DNA of 24,888 nt from CAYJPV01 sp964396055 (GTDB lineage Bacteria > Acidobacteriota > Vicinamibacteria > Vicinamibacterales > JAKQTR01): NCBI GenBank assembly GCA_964396055.1, contig CAYNDV010000063.1, forward strand, positions 1 through 24,888, read 5' to 3'. Both the position numbers and the translations under genes were made by a program. Below the pieces are notes generated by a model. The model had not been told where the DNA came from and ran no database searches. It saw nothing but the letters and a program-made list of their open reading frames with translations. Position 1 is the first letter of the stretch. Each line of letters starts with the position of its first letter. Positions 16,101-22,883 of the stretch are shown in pieces.

Positions 16101-19100
16101 CCGTCGTGCTGGGTAGTGGGTGCGGCCCCAAGCGTCCCGGCGGGCGGACGACCGGCCGTGTCACGACCGCGACCGCAGCCGCCACAGCCCGCGGTTGGCG
16201 AGTGGGCCACACGGACGCTGCCGAGTTGTTACACCGCCGGGACGGCCGGCAACGTGTCGATCGGGATCACGCCGCCAGTCGGGACCCAGGTGTGGGCGGT
16301 CGAGGAGTTCGTGCCGGCCGGGTGGGCCATCACGAACGTGAACGAGTCGGGCGTGGTGAACGCCACGGCGAACTCGATCCGGTGGTTCGCCCTGGGCGCG
16401 GGCAAGACGCTGCAGTACACGGTGACACCGCCGTCCGGCACGACCGGCAGCGGCAGCTTCACGGGTACCGTGGGGATCGACGATCAGCCCGCACAGACGA
16501 TCTCCGGGGCCGGCACCCTGGGGGCGTGCGGGGCGAGTGGGCCGGATCTCGGGCTCACCAAGACCCATGCCGGCAGCTTCACCGTGGGGACCAACGGCGT
16601 CTATGCACTGACCGTGACCAACGGTGGGACGGGTGACACGACGACGGCCATCACGGTGACCGACGCGTTGCCCACCGGGCTGAGCTACGTATCCGGCACG
16701 GGCACGGGGTGGACCTGCGGAGCGGCGGCGCAGATGGTGACGTGCACGCACGCGGGGCCCGCCGCGAAGAGCACCAGCTTGCCGGCCATCACGCTGACGG
16801 TGGGCGTGGCGCAGACGGCGGTGCCCAGCGTGACGAACACGGCCACCGTGGCGACCACGGGCGACAGCAACGCCACCAACAACATTGCCAGCGATCCCAC
16901 GACAGTGACCTCGGGAGGCGGGACGGCGTGGGCGACGAGGGTGCTGCCGAGTTGCTACACCGCCGGCGCGGCGGCCAACGTGTCGATCGGGGTGACGCCG
17001 CCGGCCGGCACTCAGGTGTGGGCGGTGGAGGAATTCGTGCCCGCCGGGTGGGCCGTGACGAACGTGAATGAGTCGGGTGTCGTGAACCCCACCGCCAACT
17101 CGATCCGGTGGTTCGCCCTGGGCGCGGGCAAGACGCTGCAGTACACCGCGACCCCACCGGCGGGCGCGATCGGGAGCGGCAGCTTCACAGGTACGGTGGG
17201 CATCGACGACCAGCCCGCGCAGACGATCGCTGGTCCCGGCAGCCTGACGCCGTGCGGCATGGCCACGCAGGTGCTCTCGGTGGCGTCGAGCAACCCGGAC
17301 TCCGGCGTGGCTATCACGGTCTCGCCAGCCGACCAGGACGGGGCGGGCACCGGCGCGACGTCGTTCACGCGCACCTACGCGCGCAATACCCAGGTGACGC
17401 TGACAGCGCCGTCGACCGCGGGCGACAACACGTTCAGCAAGTGGACCCGCGACGGGAGCGACTTCGTCACGACCCCCGCGACAGTCGTCACCATGGACGC
17501 CGATCACCTCCTGACGGCGGTCTACACGACCGGCTGCGCGCGCACCGTGCAAGTGGTCGGGGTGAGCGGCATAGCGGGGGCGACGATCCAGGTGCCCGTG
17601 GAACTGGTGGCCGCGGGCAACGAGAATGCATTGAGCTTCACGGTGACCTTCGACCCGGCCGTTCTGGGCAGCCCGGACGCCGCCAAGGGCAGTGCGGCCT
17701 CGGACGCGACGCTCTTCGAGAACGGGACGCAGGCGGCGACCGGGAAGTACGGGGTGCTGCTGGGTCTGCCGGCCGGGCAGGTGTTTGCGGCCGGGACACG
17801 GCAAGTGGTGGTGATGACCTTCACGATCGCGGCGGGCGCGTCGGCGGGGACCACGCCGGTGGCCTTCGGAGACACCCCCATTGCCCGGGAAGTCACCGAC
17901 GAGGCGGCGACGGTGTTGCCAGCCTGCTGGTCGGGCGGGCACGTGACGGTGACCCAGGGGTACGAAGGCGACGTCATGCCGGCGCCGAACGGCGACAACA
18001 GGGTGACGGCGGCCGACTGGGTGCAACTGGGACGATGGGTGGCGCAGTTGGACGCGGCACCCACGGGCGGCCAATGCCTGAAGGCCGATGACGCGCCGAT
18101 GAGCACGAAGGGTGACGGTCGCCTCAGCGCCGCCGACTGGGTGCAGACGGGCCGCTACGTGGCCGCGCTCGACGCCCTGCAGTTCGCGGGAGGACCCGCC
18201 TGCGGAGTCTCGGCGCCGCAGCGCGCGCGGCCCGCGTCGGCCGATGCCGCCACGCGCACGGTTCGCGTAGCCCATCGGCAGCTCGTGCGGGGAGAGACAG
18301 GCGTTGTCACGGTCGAGCTCGACGCCGTCGGGAACGAGAACGCGTTGAGTTACAGCCTGGCATTCGACCCCACCACGCTCACGTTCGTCGGCGCAGAGAT
18401 GCCCGCGGGCCTTGAGGCGACGCTCTTCGTGAATGGCACCCAGGCCGCGACAGGCCGGGTCGGGATCCTGTTGGGGCTCGAGGCGGGACTCGCGTTTACG
18501 GCGGGCACACATCCCATCCTGAAGCTGACGCTGACGGCCGCGGCCGACGGCGCCGGTTCGACACTTGTGGGCTTCGGCGACGTGCCGGTGGCCCGCGAAA
18601 CGACCGACGCGCTGGCCAACGTCCTGACCACCAGCTACACCGACGGCACGATCACGTTGCTGGCCGTGCCGGGGACCTTCACCAAGACGATGCCCGCCAA
18701 CGGCGCGGTCGACCAACCACAGGCGCTGGCGCTCGGGTGGGGCACGGCCGCCGGCGCCACCAGCTACGAGTACTGTCTCGACACGTCGGCCAACGGCGTC
18801 TGTGACGGCACCTGGACATCCACGGGCACCGCCGCGGGCGTCGATGTGAGCGGCCTCACGGCGGGCACGATCTACCAGTGGCAGGCCCGGGCGCGCAACG
18901 ACGCGGGGACGACGGAGGCCGACGCCGGCACGTGGTGGACGTTCCGGACCCTGCCCCCGCGCACCCTGACGGTGGCAAAGGCCGGAAACGGCTCGGGCAC
19001 GGTGACCAGTACCCCCGCCGGGGTCGATTGTGGCGGCGACTGCGTGCAGGCGTACGACCACGGCACGGTGGTGACGCTGACCGCGGCCCCGGAAGCCGGG

Positions 19101-19967
19101 TCGCTCTTCTCGGGGTGGAGCGGGGACTGCACGGGATCCACCGCGTCGACTGACGTCACGATGGATGCCGATCGGGCGTGTGCGGCCACGTTCGTGCTCG
19201 ACTGCCGCCACACGCTTACCCCGGCGACGAAGTCGTTCCAGTCGAAGGGCGGGTCGGGCACGTTCACGGTCACGATGGCCGGGCCGGCTGGCTGCACGTG
19301 GACGGCCGAGACCACCACTCCGTGGATCACCGTCACGCAGGGGAGCGGCAGCACGAGTGGCGTCGCGCAGTACACGGTCAACGCCAACCCGCTCTCCAGT
19401 CTGCGCGTGGGTACGATCACCGTGGGTAGTCAGACCCACACGGTGTCCCAGTCGGGGGTGGCGTGCCGGTATACGTTGGCCCCGACAAGCTTCCCCGCGC
19501 CGGCGGGCGGCGGCGCCGGCACCACCACCGTGACAGCGTCGGCGGGCGACTGTGCGTGGACGGCCACCAGTCCGGCGACGTGGGTGACGGCGCCCGCGCC
19601 GGGGACGGGCAGTGGACCAGCGGCGTTCATGGTGGCGTCGAATACGGGTCCCGGTCCGCGCAACGCAACCCTGAAGATCGCCGGCAAGCCATTCCGGGTC
19701 ATCCAGGCCGGATGTGCCTACGCGATTCAGCCCACGACGGCCACCTTCACCGCGGCGGGGGGGGCCGGCGAGGTGGACGTGACGTGCACCGGCGGCGGCT
19801 GCGCGTGGACGGCGAAGACCACGGCGTCGTGGATCACGATCACCAGCGGCGCGGCCGGGGCCGGCGATGGGACGCTCACCTACACGGTGGCGCCCCGCAC
19901 GTCGGGTAAGAGCCGCAAGGGCACCATCACGATTGCAGGGAAGAAGGTGACGATCACGCAGAACTGA
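10128..19967 (+). CDS. Giant exported protein: PD40 propeller, two FG-GAP propellers, InlB-type repeats, cohesin/dockerin-like unit, BACON domains
   Basis: Predicted 3279-aa secreted protein. GTG 10128 is chosen because GGAGG (10118-10122) precedes it by five bases and a signal peptide follows directly (THLVRSSRFRIN, then SAVAAVLLAVSLAVAIGAAA). Domains in order, residues approximate: seven PD40/TolB-like repeats (65-445, e.g. VSADGRFVVFLSD); acidic Asp-rich linker (450-485); divergent InlB-type unit (490-580); seven FG-GAP/VCBS motifs (605-950, e.g. GDFDGDGHTDL); two or three InlB-type units (960-1225); a second set of seven FG-GAP motifs (1245-1603); four InlB-type units (1604-1926); a degenerate EF-hand/dockerin-like segment (1927-2020, DLNPGNWRIEMGE); two copies of an adhesin-like domain (2025-2135, 2267-2382) around a DUF11 domain (2139-2263); an InlB-like unit; cohesin-like (2472-2610), dockerin-like (2615-2688), cohesin-like (2708-2847); Fn3-like (2848-2943); InlB-type; three BACON domains (3025-3279). 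No enzyme motif seen. Probably a surface scaffold or adhesin, binding calcium through the FG-GAP and dockerin-like loops. Confidence 0.92.
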   Translation: MTHLVRSSRFRINSAVAAVLLAVSLAVAIGAAARLGPQLVPDGGTSSMWTVLISAASGGALADGPSGQPALSGDGRYVVFESTASNLGDSRGSRPGAYVRDTQNRTTRRLDVNAAGRAADGGSHEPRVSADGSVVVFVSAAQNLNPGSAGTRQAHIFARDLSTTAEQDSLELVDVAVGTRKPGDGPSRAPGASRDGRIVVFESQATNLVDVLVPGGQTHVYLRDRQSRTTELIDVGMDNVSPSNGSAGAPQVSADGRFVVFLSDAPDLVVGTPRGWHVYLRDRMKKTTALIDTAPAGAGAANGSALRAAVSASGRHVAFVSDATDLVPGLGTAPHVRVYVWDRRAPAAVAMRVLSLAPDGTDLLVNAAAGVAISAGGRYVAFQTIAVGTGTSPERVVVWDRDATDTPGGALVDAGDAGLAPASGAAASLDLSADGRYVAYTTAKTRTRPTGVVRCGPLGERDRGSDDTADDDADDSLGGGMPGPRAVTYRLTVVDTGRASQITSAPAGIDWTPGSPNNYFDFPEGTPVVLSATHKSLGMLPIPGGAFTVRGWVCDATTWVPAGSAIVMDRNHNGCRPVFEASDGRVSFDRSRLASYTGSPFVVAEGELNGDGVSDVVDGSGIAGNLSDGLGGFTRVNSELANLGKIATGDFNQDGFADVAGLAGSNTLVIAPGTGSGSFQHLIRYPTAHWGIDLTVGDFNEDRVPDVAVLCADGGVSLLLGRGDATFVLPAGETPVLPNMPLDLNSDTRFRLLAQGDFDGDGHTDLVASMPGSATAAATVRAVFGRGDGTFSDAVTLPGVWCSVGSGYPGSTVSLAAADLDEDGRTDVVYLPGCGAGGDDLIVAYGLAGRTFRKQTYETALDTAEGRTVGYGYQPRFSTADVSMDGHADVVVESGGGDSGSILLLLGDGAGALSPALIRDASEGSRVLVVDVNADGRTDLVTDFKEVLLNTSAASAAPLALTVATAGAGTGAVTSAPAGITCNPTCTATFPRNATVNLLAAPADGSVFVGWGDACRGTALRCQVSMTQAQAVTARFEPNDRVLTVSRIGAGYGTVNAPAQGIACGADCVERYATTTTVTLTAEAAFGSKFAGWGPHGTCPYSGSTCEVSVASATSVTARFEVTPFYTLTAQSPFGRVTTSPRGVNGELDTGDPVHPTWWASYPAGTEVALSIAPKALNPEFAVGPLQLMGWSGYYGFPTAGDCWDGRVTMTGDQSCFPWFRGTTGVFAVAPGVPMGGGATGSYPHGLKVADVNGDGHADGVAAWWGGITTYRWSPAGYTLIQSPGISEYDALGGFAVGDYNEDGKADLIVAKAVTAVPSYQLFTGAGDGTFAAAAALELPSLVNGDVTAGDFDGDGNVDVAGLAMPGISSPGWLVVARGKGDGTFHPAATYETGPGWGFNHRARMGAGDFNGDGKTDFAVHVYAVPDTTATEGIVALINTGTGAFDAPEVIAHATVSQSLEPWGLTTIDLNGDGTDEVTFDRWVDPGPIRQGWVMSRSIGGAWALAGAFDTQAIVGRSGTFLLDLSAGDFDGDGAEDLAAMAGPGFVVLYRNDAGNLVQGLVQDFSNVGPNRFVAADLNGDSRPDLLFNNGTSLLNAKGVARPTLTVVKTGTDAGTVASIPRSAGQPPDIDCGPTCAASLPAGSMIELTATPDRYATFAGWTGACTGTSTHCFASVTESQTTTATFNAIARPLTVLSRGDGTVSAQQAGAPTLTCPPDCTGSFLKEPSVLVTAQPAAGWAFLGWGDDCTGRAPCSLTMSTHRLVSATFAQKFPLVVTVAGHGIVTSSPAGIDCPDLLCTADLAGTVTLTATPDAGHVLQSWGGACTGAAATCQVEMSQARNVSATFVQAGFDLAVTVVGNGSVTSTPAGLTCPGTCTHQFPPNQQVTLTPTPDAEWAFVKWTGGCTGSGACTVTMDTAKNVTATFGRLQPADLNPGNWRIEMGEALPYLNAWLRNQAWSAGPNPIPMAYALGSGNTWLRGSLYYYDAGLACPSCWVVGAAPSVPAGGRPAVSRPRPQPPQPAVGEWATRTLPSCYTAGTAGNVSIGITPPVGTQVWAVEEFVPAGWAITNVNESGVVNATANSIRWFALGAGKTLQYTVTPPSGTTGSGSFTGTVGIDDQPAQTISGAGTLGACGASGPDLGLTKTHAGSFTVGTNGVYALTVTNGGTGDTTTAITVTDALPTGLSYVSGTGTGWTCGAAAQMVTCTHAGPAAKSTSLPAITLTVGVAQTAVPSVTNTATVATTGDSNATNNIASDPTTVTSGGGTAWATRVLPSCYTAGAAANVSIGVTPPAGTQVWAVEEFVPAGWAVTNVNESGVVNPTANSIRWFALGAGKTLQYTATPPAGAIGSGSFTGTVGIDDQPAQTIAGPGSLTPCGMATQVLSVASSNPDSGVAITVSPADQDGAGTGATSFTRTYARNTQVTLTAPSTAGDNTFSKWTRDGSDFVTTPATVVTMDADHLLTAVYTTGCARTVQVVGVSGIAGATIQVPVELVAAGNENALSFTVTFDPAVLGSPDAAKGSAASDATLFENGTQAATGKYGVLLGLPAGQVFAAGTRQVVVMTFTIAAGASAGTTPVAFGDTPIAREVTDEAATVLPACWSGGHVTVTQGYEGDVMPAPNGDNRVTAADWVQLGRWVAQLDAAPTGGQCLKADDAPMSTKGDGRLSAADWVQTGRYVAALDALQFAGGPACGVSAPQRARPASADAATRTVRVAHRQLVRGETGVVTVELDAVGNENALSYSLAFDPTTLTFVGAEMPAGLEATLFVNGTQAATGRVGILLGLEAGLAFTAGTHPILKLTLTAAADGAGSTLVGFGDVPVARETTDALANVLTTSYTDGTITLLAVPGTFTKTMPANGAVDQPQALALGWGTAAGATSYEYCLDTSANGVCDGTWTSTGTAAGVDVSGLTAGTIYQWQARARNDAGTTEADAGTWWTFRTLPPRTLTVAKAGNGSGTVTSTPAGVDCGGDCVQAYDHGTVVTLTAAPEAGSLFSGWSGDCTGSTASTDVTMDADRACAATFVLDCRHTLTPATKSFQSKGGSGTFTVTMAGPAGCTWTAETTTPWITVTQGSGSTSGVAQYTVNANPLSSLRVGTITVGSQTHTVSQSGVACRYTLAPTSFPAPAGGGAGTTTVTASAGDCAWTATSPATWVTAPAPGTGSGPAAFMVASNTGPGPRNATLKIAGKPFRVIQAGCAYAIQPTTATFTAAGGAGEVDVTCTGGGCAWTAKTTASWITITSGAAGAGDGTLTYTVAPRTSGKSRKGTITIAGKKVTITQN
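11937..12975 (+). repeat. First seven-motif FG-GAP/VCBS propeller region
   Basis: Seven motifs of the calcium-loop type are spaced along the translated frame: GELNGDGVSDV, GDFNQDGFADV, GDFNEDRVPDV, GDFDGDGHTDL, ADLDEDGRTDV, ADVSMDGHADV and VDVNADGRTDL. Seven motifs fit one closed seven-bladed beta-propeller of the integrin-alpha type. The third motif (NEDR) and sixth (SMDG) depart from the D-x-(D/N)-x-D-G loop. Confidence 0.8.
13866..14935 (+). repeat. Second seven-motif FG-GAP/VCBS propeller region
   Basis: Seven motifs again: ADVNGDGHADG, GDYNEDGKADL, GDFDGDGNVDV, GDFNGDGKTDF, IDLNGDGTDEV, GDFDGDGAEDL and ADLNGDSRPDL. The set is better conserved than the first and is separated from it by InlB-type units. 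A second closed seven-bladed calcium-binding propeller is the simplest reading. Confidence 0.8.
16201..17256 (+). repeat. Duplicated ~110-codon domain flanking a DUF11 domain
   Basis: Two near-identical copies (about 16201-16530 and 16927-17256) start with LPSCYTAG and contain QVWAVEEFVPAGWA, NVNESGVVN, NSIRWFALGAGKTLQYT and GTVGIDDQPAQTI. A stretch of 50 bases is identical (16371-16420 and 17097-17146, offset 726 bp). Between them lies a DUF11-type domain (about 16540-16915, LTKTHAGSFTVGTNGVY...). The DNA-level identity is much higher than between other repeats here, pointing to recent duplication or gene conversion. Confidence 0.85.
17540..18665 (+). other. Cohesin-like / dockerin-like / cohesin-like coding segment
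   Basis: Two cohesin-like units (about 17540-17955 and 18250-18665) share GNENALS, a FDP strand, NGTQAATG, LLGL and a (V/G)FGD ending. Between them (about 17970-18190) are two calcium-loop-plus-helix motifs, NGDNRVTAADWVQLGRWV and KGDGRLSAADWVQTGRYV, in the arrangement of a type I dockerin. This assignment is by motif pattern; the sequence is divergent from clostridial cellulosome proteins. Confidence 0.65.
19202..19964 (+). repeat. Three C-terminal BACON-domain repeats
   Basis: Three units of about 85 codons, each opening C-x-(H/Y)-(T/A)-(L/I)-x-P, with a C-x-WTA strand, a W(I/V)T segment, and an ending GTITVGSQTHTVSQ or variant (RVIQ, TITQ). BACON domains are Ig-like folds linked to carbohydrate or mucin binding. 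The third unit encodes a run of eight G (19757-19764). Confidence 0.8.
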
Positions 19968-19985
19968 CACCATCACGCGTGTGCG

Positions 19986-20028
19986 GCGCGGCACGGCCGG
20001 GAACCGATCGGGTCCGGCCGTGCCGCGC
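19986..20028 (+). terminator. Strong 15-bp GC hairpin after the second giant gene
   Basis: Perfect arms GCGCGGCACGGCCGG (19986-20000) and CCGGCCGTGCCGCGC (20014-20028), with a 13-base loop that itself contains the palindrome CCGATCGG (20004-20011). It begins 19 bases after the stop at 19967. No T-tract follows. A terminator or mRNA-stabilising hairpin is the likely role. Confidence 0.65.
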
Positions 20029-20070
20029 GTGTATCACCGGAGCGACAGAGAGTGTTGCCTCTGCCGCGTC

Positions 20071-20102
20071 TTGAGGGGTTTCCCCGTCCGTTCGGGTAGA
20101 AT
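20071..20102 (+). promoter_or_regulatory. Candidate promoter of the sensor kinase gene
   Basis: TAGAAT (20097-20102, in the context GGGTAGAAT) is a good -10 match. TTGAGG at 20071-20076 is a possible -35, but the 20-base spacer is longer than usual, so extended or activator-assisted recognition may apply. A start site about seven bases after the -10 would leave a leader of only about 15 bases before GTG 20124. Confidence 0.45.
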
Positions 20103-20123
20103 CCCCGCATTCACCTTCTGGGC

Positions 20124-22841
20124 GTGTTCCGTCGTTCCGAGACAGCCGCGCTCGAGCGCCTGGCCGCCGCCGTCGCCGACGGCGGGCAGGACACCTCTGC
20201 CGCCCGCGTCGACGTCGGGTCCGACCGCTCGTCGTCCGCCGAGAATCTGCGCCACGTGGCAGGGCTCCGATCGTCGCTGGCACGAAGCGCCGCCGCGCGC
20301 CTGGGGCGTCCCTCAGCCCGGGTGCCGTGGTGGCTGGCGGCCCTTCTGGCGATCGCGGCGGTCAAGGTGGTGGCCGGATGGGCGGGTCTGCTGGCGTCAG
20401 GCGGCATCCTGCCCGGCGGCACGGTGCCGGCCGCGGCGAGCCTGGCCAACCTGACCGTGTTCGGCGCCGCCGCCGCGGTCCTGCTGAACGGCGGCCGGCG
20501 CGACCCGGCCGCGCTCGCGCTGGGTGCCTTCAATCTCGTCGTGGCTGCCGCCTTCTCGTCGCGGGCCATGGGGGCCGTGTTGCCGGCGAGCCCGGCGTGG
20601 CTCACGACGGTGGCCGGCACCTTCACGATCGTACGGCCGGAGACGTTCTTCGTCGCGCTCTTCTGGCGGTTCATCGAGGTGTTTCCGGTGCTGCCGCCCT
20701 ATCTCCGGGTCCAGCGCGTGGCCGCGACGTTCGCCCGAGCGTGCGCCTGGCTGGCGGGCGCGTTGCTCGTGGGCGACACGCTCGTGAGGCTGTGGCCATG
20801 GGTGCTGGGAGACACGGCGACACTCATCTTCGACAGCCGCAGCGAGAGGAGCGGGCTCTTCTGGCCGCTGGTATTCGTGCCCGCGCTGCCGGCCCTGCCG
20901 ACGCTCATCGCCAAGGGTCGGCAATCACACGGCCAGGCGCGCCGCAAGGCGCAGTTCTTCGCGTGGGCCGTTGCCGCGGGGTTCGCGCCGCTCATCCTGG
21001 TGTCCATCGTGGGCATGATCCAACTCGGGCTGGGTCTCCACACCGACGACACGCTGCCGCGTTACGACTGGCTGGTGTACGGCGGCCTGCTGTCGATTCC
21101 CGTGACCACGGCGTACGCCGTGCTGGCCACAGGTGTGCTGGACGTGCGGCTGGTGCTGCGCCGGGCGCTGCAGTACCTCCTGGCCCGTTTCACGCTGCTG
21201 GCCGTGTCCGTCGTCCCGCTGCTGGCGATCGGCGTCTACGTGTACCGGCACCGCGACGCGACGGTGGCCGAACTGCTGGGCGGCCCCGTGGTCATGCGGC
21301 TGGCTGCCATCGCCGCCGTGGGCTGGGTGTTCTGGAAGAGCCGTCCCGTCGTTATCCGTTTCGTGGACCAGTGGTTCTTCCGCGAACGCCACGACCCGGC
21401 GGCACTTGTCACCGCAATCGCGGAACTGGCGCGCACCGCCGACACACCACGCGACCTCGCGGCGGCGGTTGCCCTCGAAGTCGAGGGAGCGCTCCACCCG
21501 GAGCGGGTGGCCGTCCTGGGCCGACTGCCTGACGGCACCCGATACGTCCCGCTCGCCGGTGCCATACGCCCTCTCGAGGCCGACACGGCGCTGGTGGCGA
21601 TGCTGTCGTCCTCACCTGAGCCCCTCGTCTGCGACGCGGACGATGCCGCCTCGCTCGTCCGCCTGCTGCCGGCGGACGAGCAGGAGTGGCTCGGTGACGG
21701 GGACACCCGGCTGCTGGTCCCGGTCCCCGGGGCGGACGCGACACTGGCGGCCGTGCTGGCCCTGGGGACGAAGCGCAGCGATACCCCGTACACGAAGGAG
21801 AACCGGACGCTCCTGCAGGCGGTGGCCGCGTCGCTGGCCACCGGACTGGCCCGCGTGGACGCGCGGCGTGCCGCCGGCATCGTCGTGAATGGTGGTGGCG
21901 ACGAGTCCTTCGCGCTCGAATGCGGTGGCTGCGGGCTGGTGTTCGACACCAGCACCGACCGCTGTTCGTGCGGCCGGGTACTCGGCGCGGCCGTGCTGCC
22001 GCGCCGCCTGCTCGGCAAGTTCACCGTCGAGCGGCGCCTGGGCGCCGGCGGCATGGGCGTCGTGTACCGTGCCACCGATCTCACGCTGGGCCGGGCCGTC
22101 GCGCTCAAGACGTTACCGCGGGTGCTGCCTGACGCGGCGCGCCGGATCCGGGCCGAGGCCCGAACGATGGCGTCGGTGGTGCATGCGAACCTGGCCCACA
22201 TCTACGGGATCGAGAGCTGGCGCGGCGTGCCGGTGCTGGTCGTGGAGTACCTCGAGGGCGGCACGCTGGCCGATCGGCTTCGACACGGACCGTTGGCGCC
22301 CGATCAGGTTGTCGAAGCCGGGCTGCACCTCGTGGACGCGCTGGAGCACATGCACCGGGCAGGCGTGCTGCATCGCGACATCAAACCCAGCAACATCGGC
22401 TTCACGGCTGACGGCACGCCGAAACTCCTGGACTTCGGCCTGGCACGGGTGCTCGAAGGCACGACCGACGGGATGGCCGACACGGACGGAGTGACCGCGC
22501 GGCCACAGCCGGTCGCGGGCGACGCGGCGGTCACCAGCCTCCGCGTCCGCACGAAGACCGGCTACCTCGTGGGCACGCCGGCCTACCTGCCGCCGGCAGC
22601 GTTCGAGGGCGCACCGCCGTCGCCTGCGTTCGACGTATGGGCGCTGACGGTGTCGCTCTACGAGGCGGCGACGGGAACGCGCACGGCCGCGGAACGACCG
22701 TCCGCGGGTGGGCCACCGGCAGCGCCAGCGACCCCGCTCGACGGGCAACTGCGTCGCCTCCTGAGTGTGCACGGGCGGTTGCCGTCGCTGGCGGAGTTGC
22801 GCGGTTGTCTGATCTCGGCGCGGGCGGTCCACCGATCGTAG
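20124..22841 (+). CDS. Membrane sensor Ser/Thr protein kinase (7TM-like + GAF + Zn ribbon + kinase)
   Basis: Predicted 905-aa inner-membrane signalling kinase. The start is GTG 20124; no strong ribosome binding site is seen. About eight or nine hydrophobic segments span residues 68-405. They end in the AYAVL...LDVRLVLRRALQYLL and FVDQWFFRER motifs (330-422) typical of the membrane module that usually precedes GAF domains in histidine kinases. A GAF-like domain follows (about 424-578), then a putative zinc ribbon C600-x2-C603-x10-C614-x-C616, then the kinase (about 632-880): glycine loop GAGGMGVVYRA, K662, HRDIKPSN with D752, and DFG at D770. All core catalytic residues are present. The APE glutamate is replaced by Ala (PPA, 823-825), and the region after DVWAL is short for a kinase C-lobe. 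Forty-two bases separate it from the next gene, so they may be co-transcribed. Substrate and signal are unknown; sigma-factor or surface-protein control is only inferred from proximity. Confidence 0.92.
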   Translation: MFRRSETAALERLAAAVADGGQDTSAARVDVGSDRSSSAENLRHVAGLRSSLARSAAARLGRPSARVPWWLAALLAIAAVKVVAGWAGLLASGGILPGGTVPAAASLANLTVFGAAAAVLLNGGRRDPAALALGAFNLVVAAAFSSRAMGAVLPASPAWLTTVAGTFTIVRPETFFVALFWRFIEVFPVLPPYLRVQRVAATFARACAWLAGALLVGDTLVRLWPWVLGDTATLIFDSRSERSGLFWPLVFVPALPALPTLIAKGRQSHGQARRKAQFFAWAVAAGFAPLILVSIVGMIQLGLGLHTDDTLPRYDWLVYGGLLSIPVTTAYAVLATGVLDVRLVLRRALQYLLARFTLLAVSVVPLLAIGVYVYRHRDATVAELLGGPVVMRLAAIAAVGWVFWKSRPVVIRFVDQWFFRERHDPAALVTAIAELARTADTPRDLAAAVALEVEGALHPERVAVLGRLPDGTRYVPLAGAIRPLEADTALVAMLSSSPEPLVCDADDAASLVRLLPADEQEWLGDGDTRLLVPVPGADATLAAVLALGTKRSDTPYTKENRTLLQAVAASLATGLARVDARRAAGIVVNGGGDESFALECGGCGLVFDTSTDRCSCGRVLGAAVLPRRLLGKFTVERRLGAGGMGVVYRATDLTLGRAVALKTLPRVLPDAARRIRAEARTMASVVHANLAHIYGIESWRGVPVLVVEYLEGGTLADRLRHGPLAPDQVVEAGLHLVDALEHMHRAGVLHRDIKPSNIGFTADGTPKLLDFGLARVLEGTTDGMADTDGVTARPQPVAGDAAVTSLRVRTKTGYLVGTPAYLPPAAFEGAPPSPAFDVWALTVSLYEAATGTRTAAERPSAGGPPAAPATPLDGQLRRLLSVHGRLPSLAELRGCLISARAVHRS

Positions 22842-22883
22842 GGGAACAGAGTGCTCGAGGAGCAAGCAACACAGGAGGGAGAC

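Noticed and set aside
17540..18665. A cellulosome-type gene cluster
   Set aside because: Cohesin- and dockerin-like modules are present, but no glycoside hydrolase, carbohydrate esterase or clostridial-type scaffoldin layout is in the window.
16161..19994. A 1277-codon open frame on the minus strand opposite the second giant gene
   Set aside because: It is the antisense shadow of a high-GC coding region: the translation is Arg/Gly/Ala/His-rich low-complexity text with no domain, and the + strand carries clear domains throughout.
20124..22841. Kinase considered as a pseudokinase because of the missing APE glutamate
   Set aside because: The glycine loop, K662, HRD with D752, and DFG with D770 are all present, so loss of activity cannot be concluded from the APE change alone.
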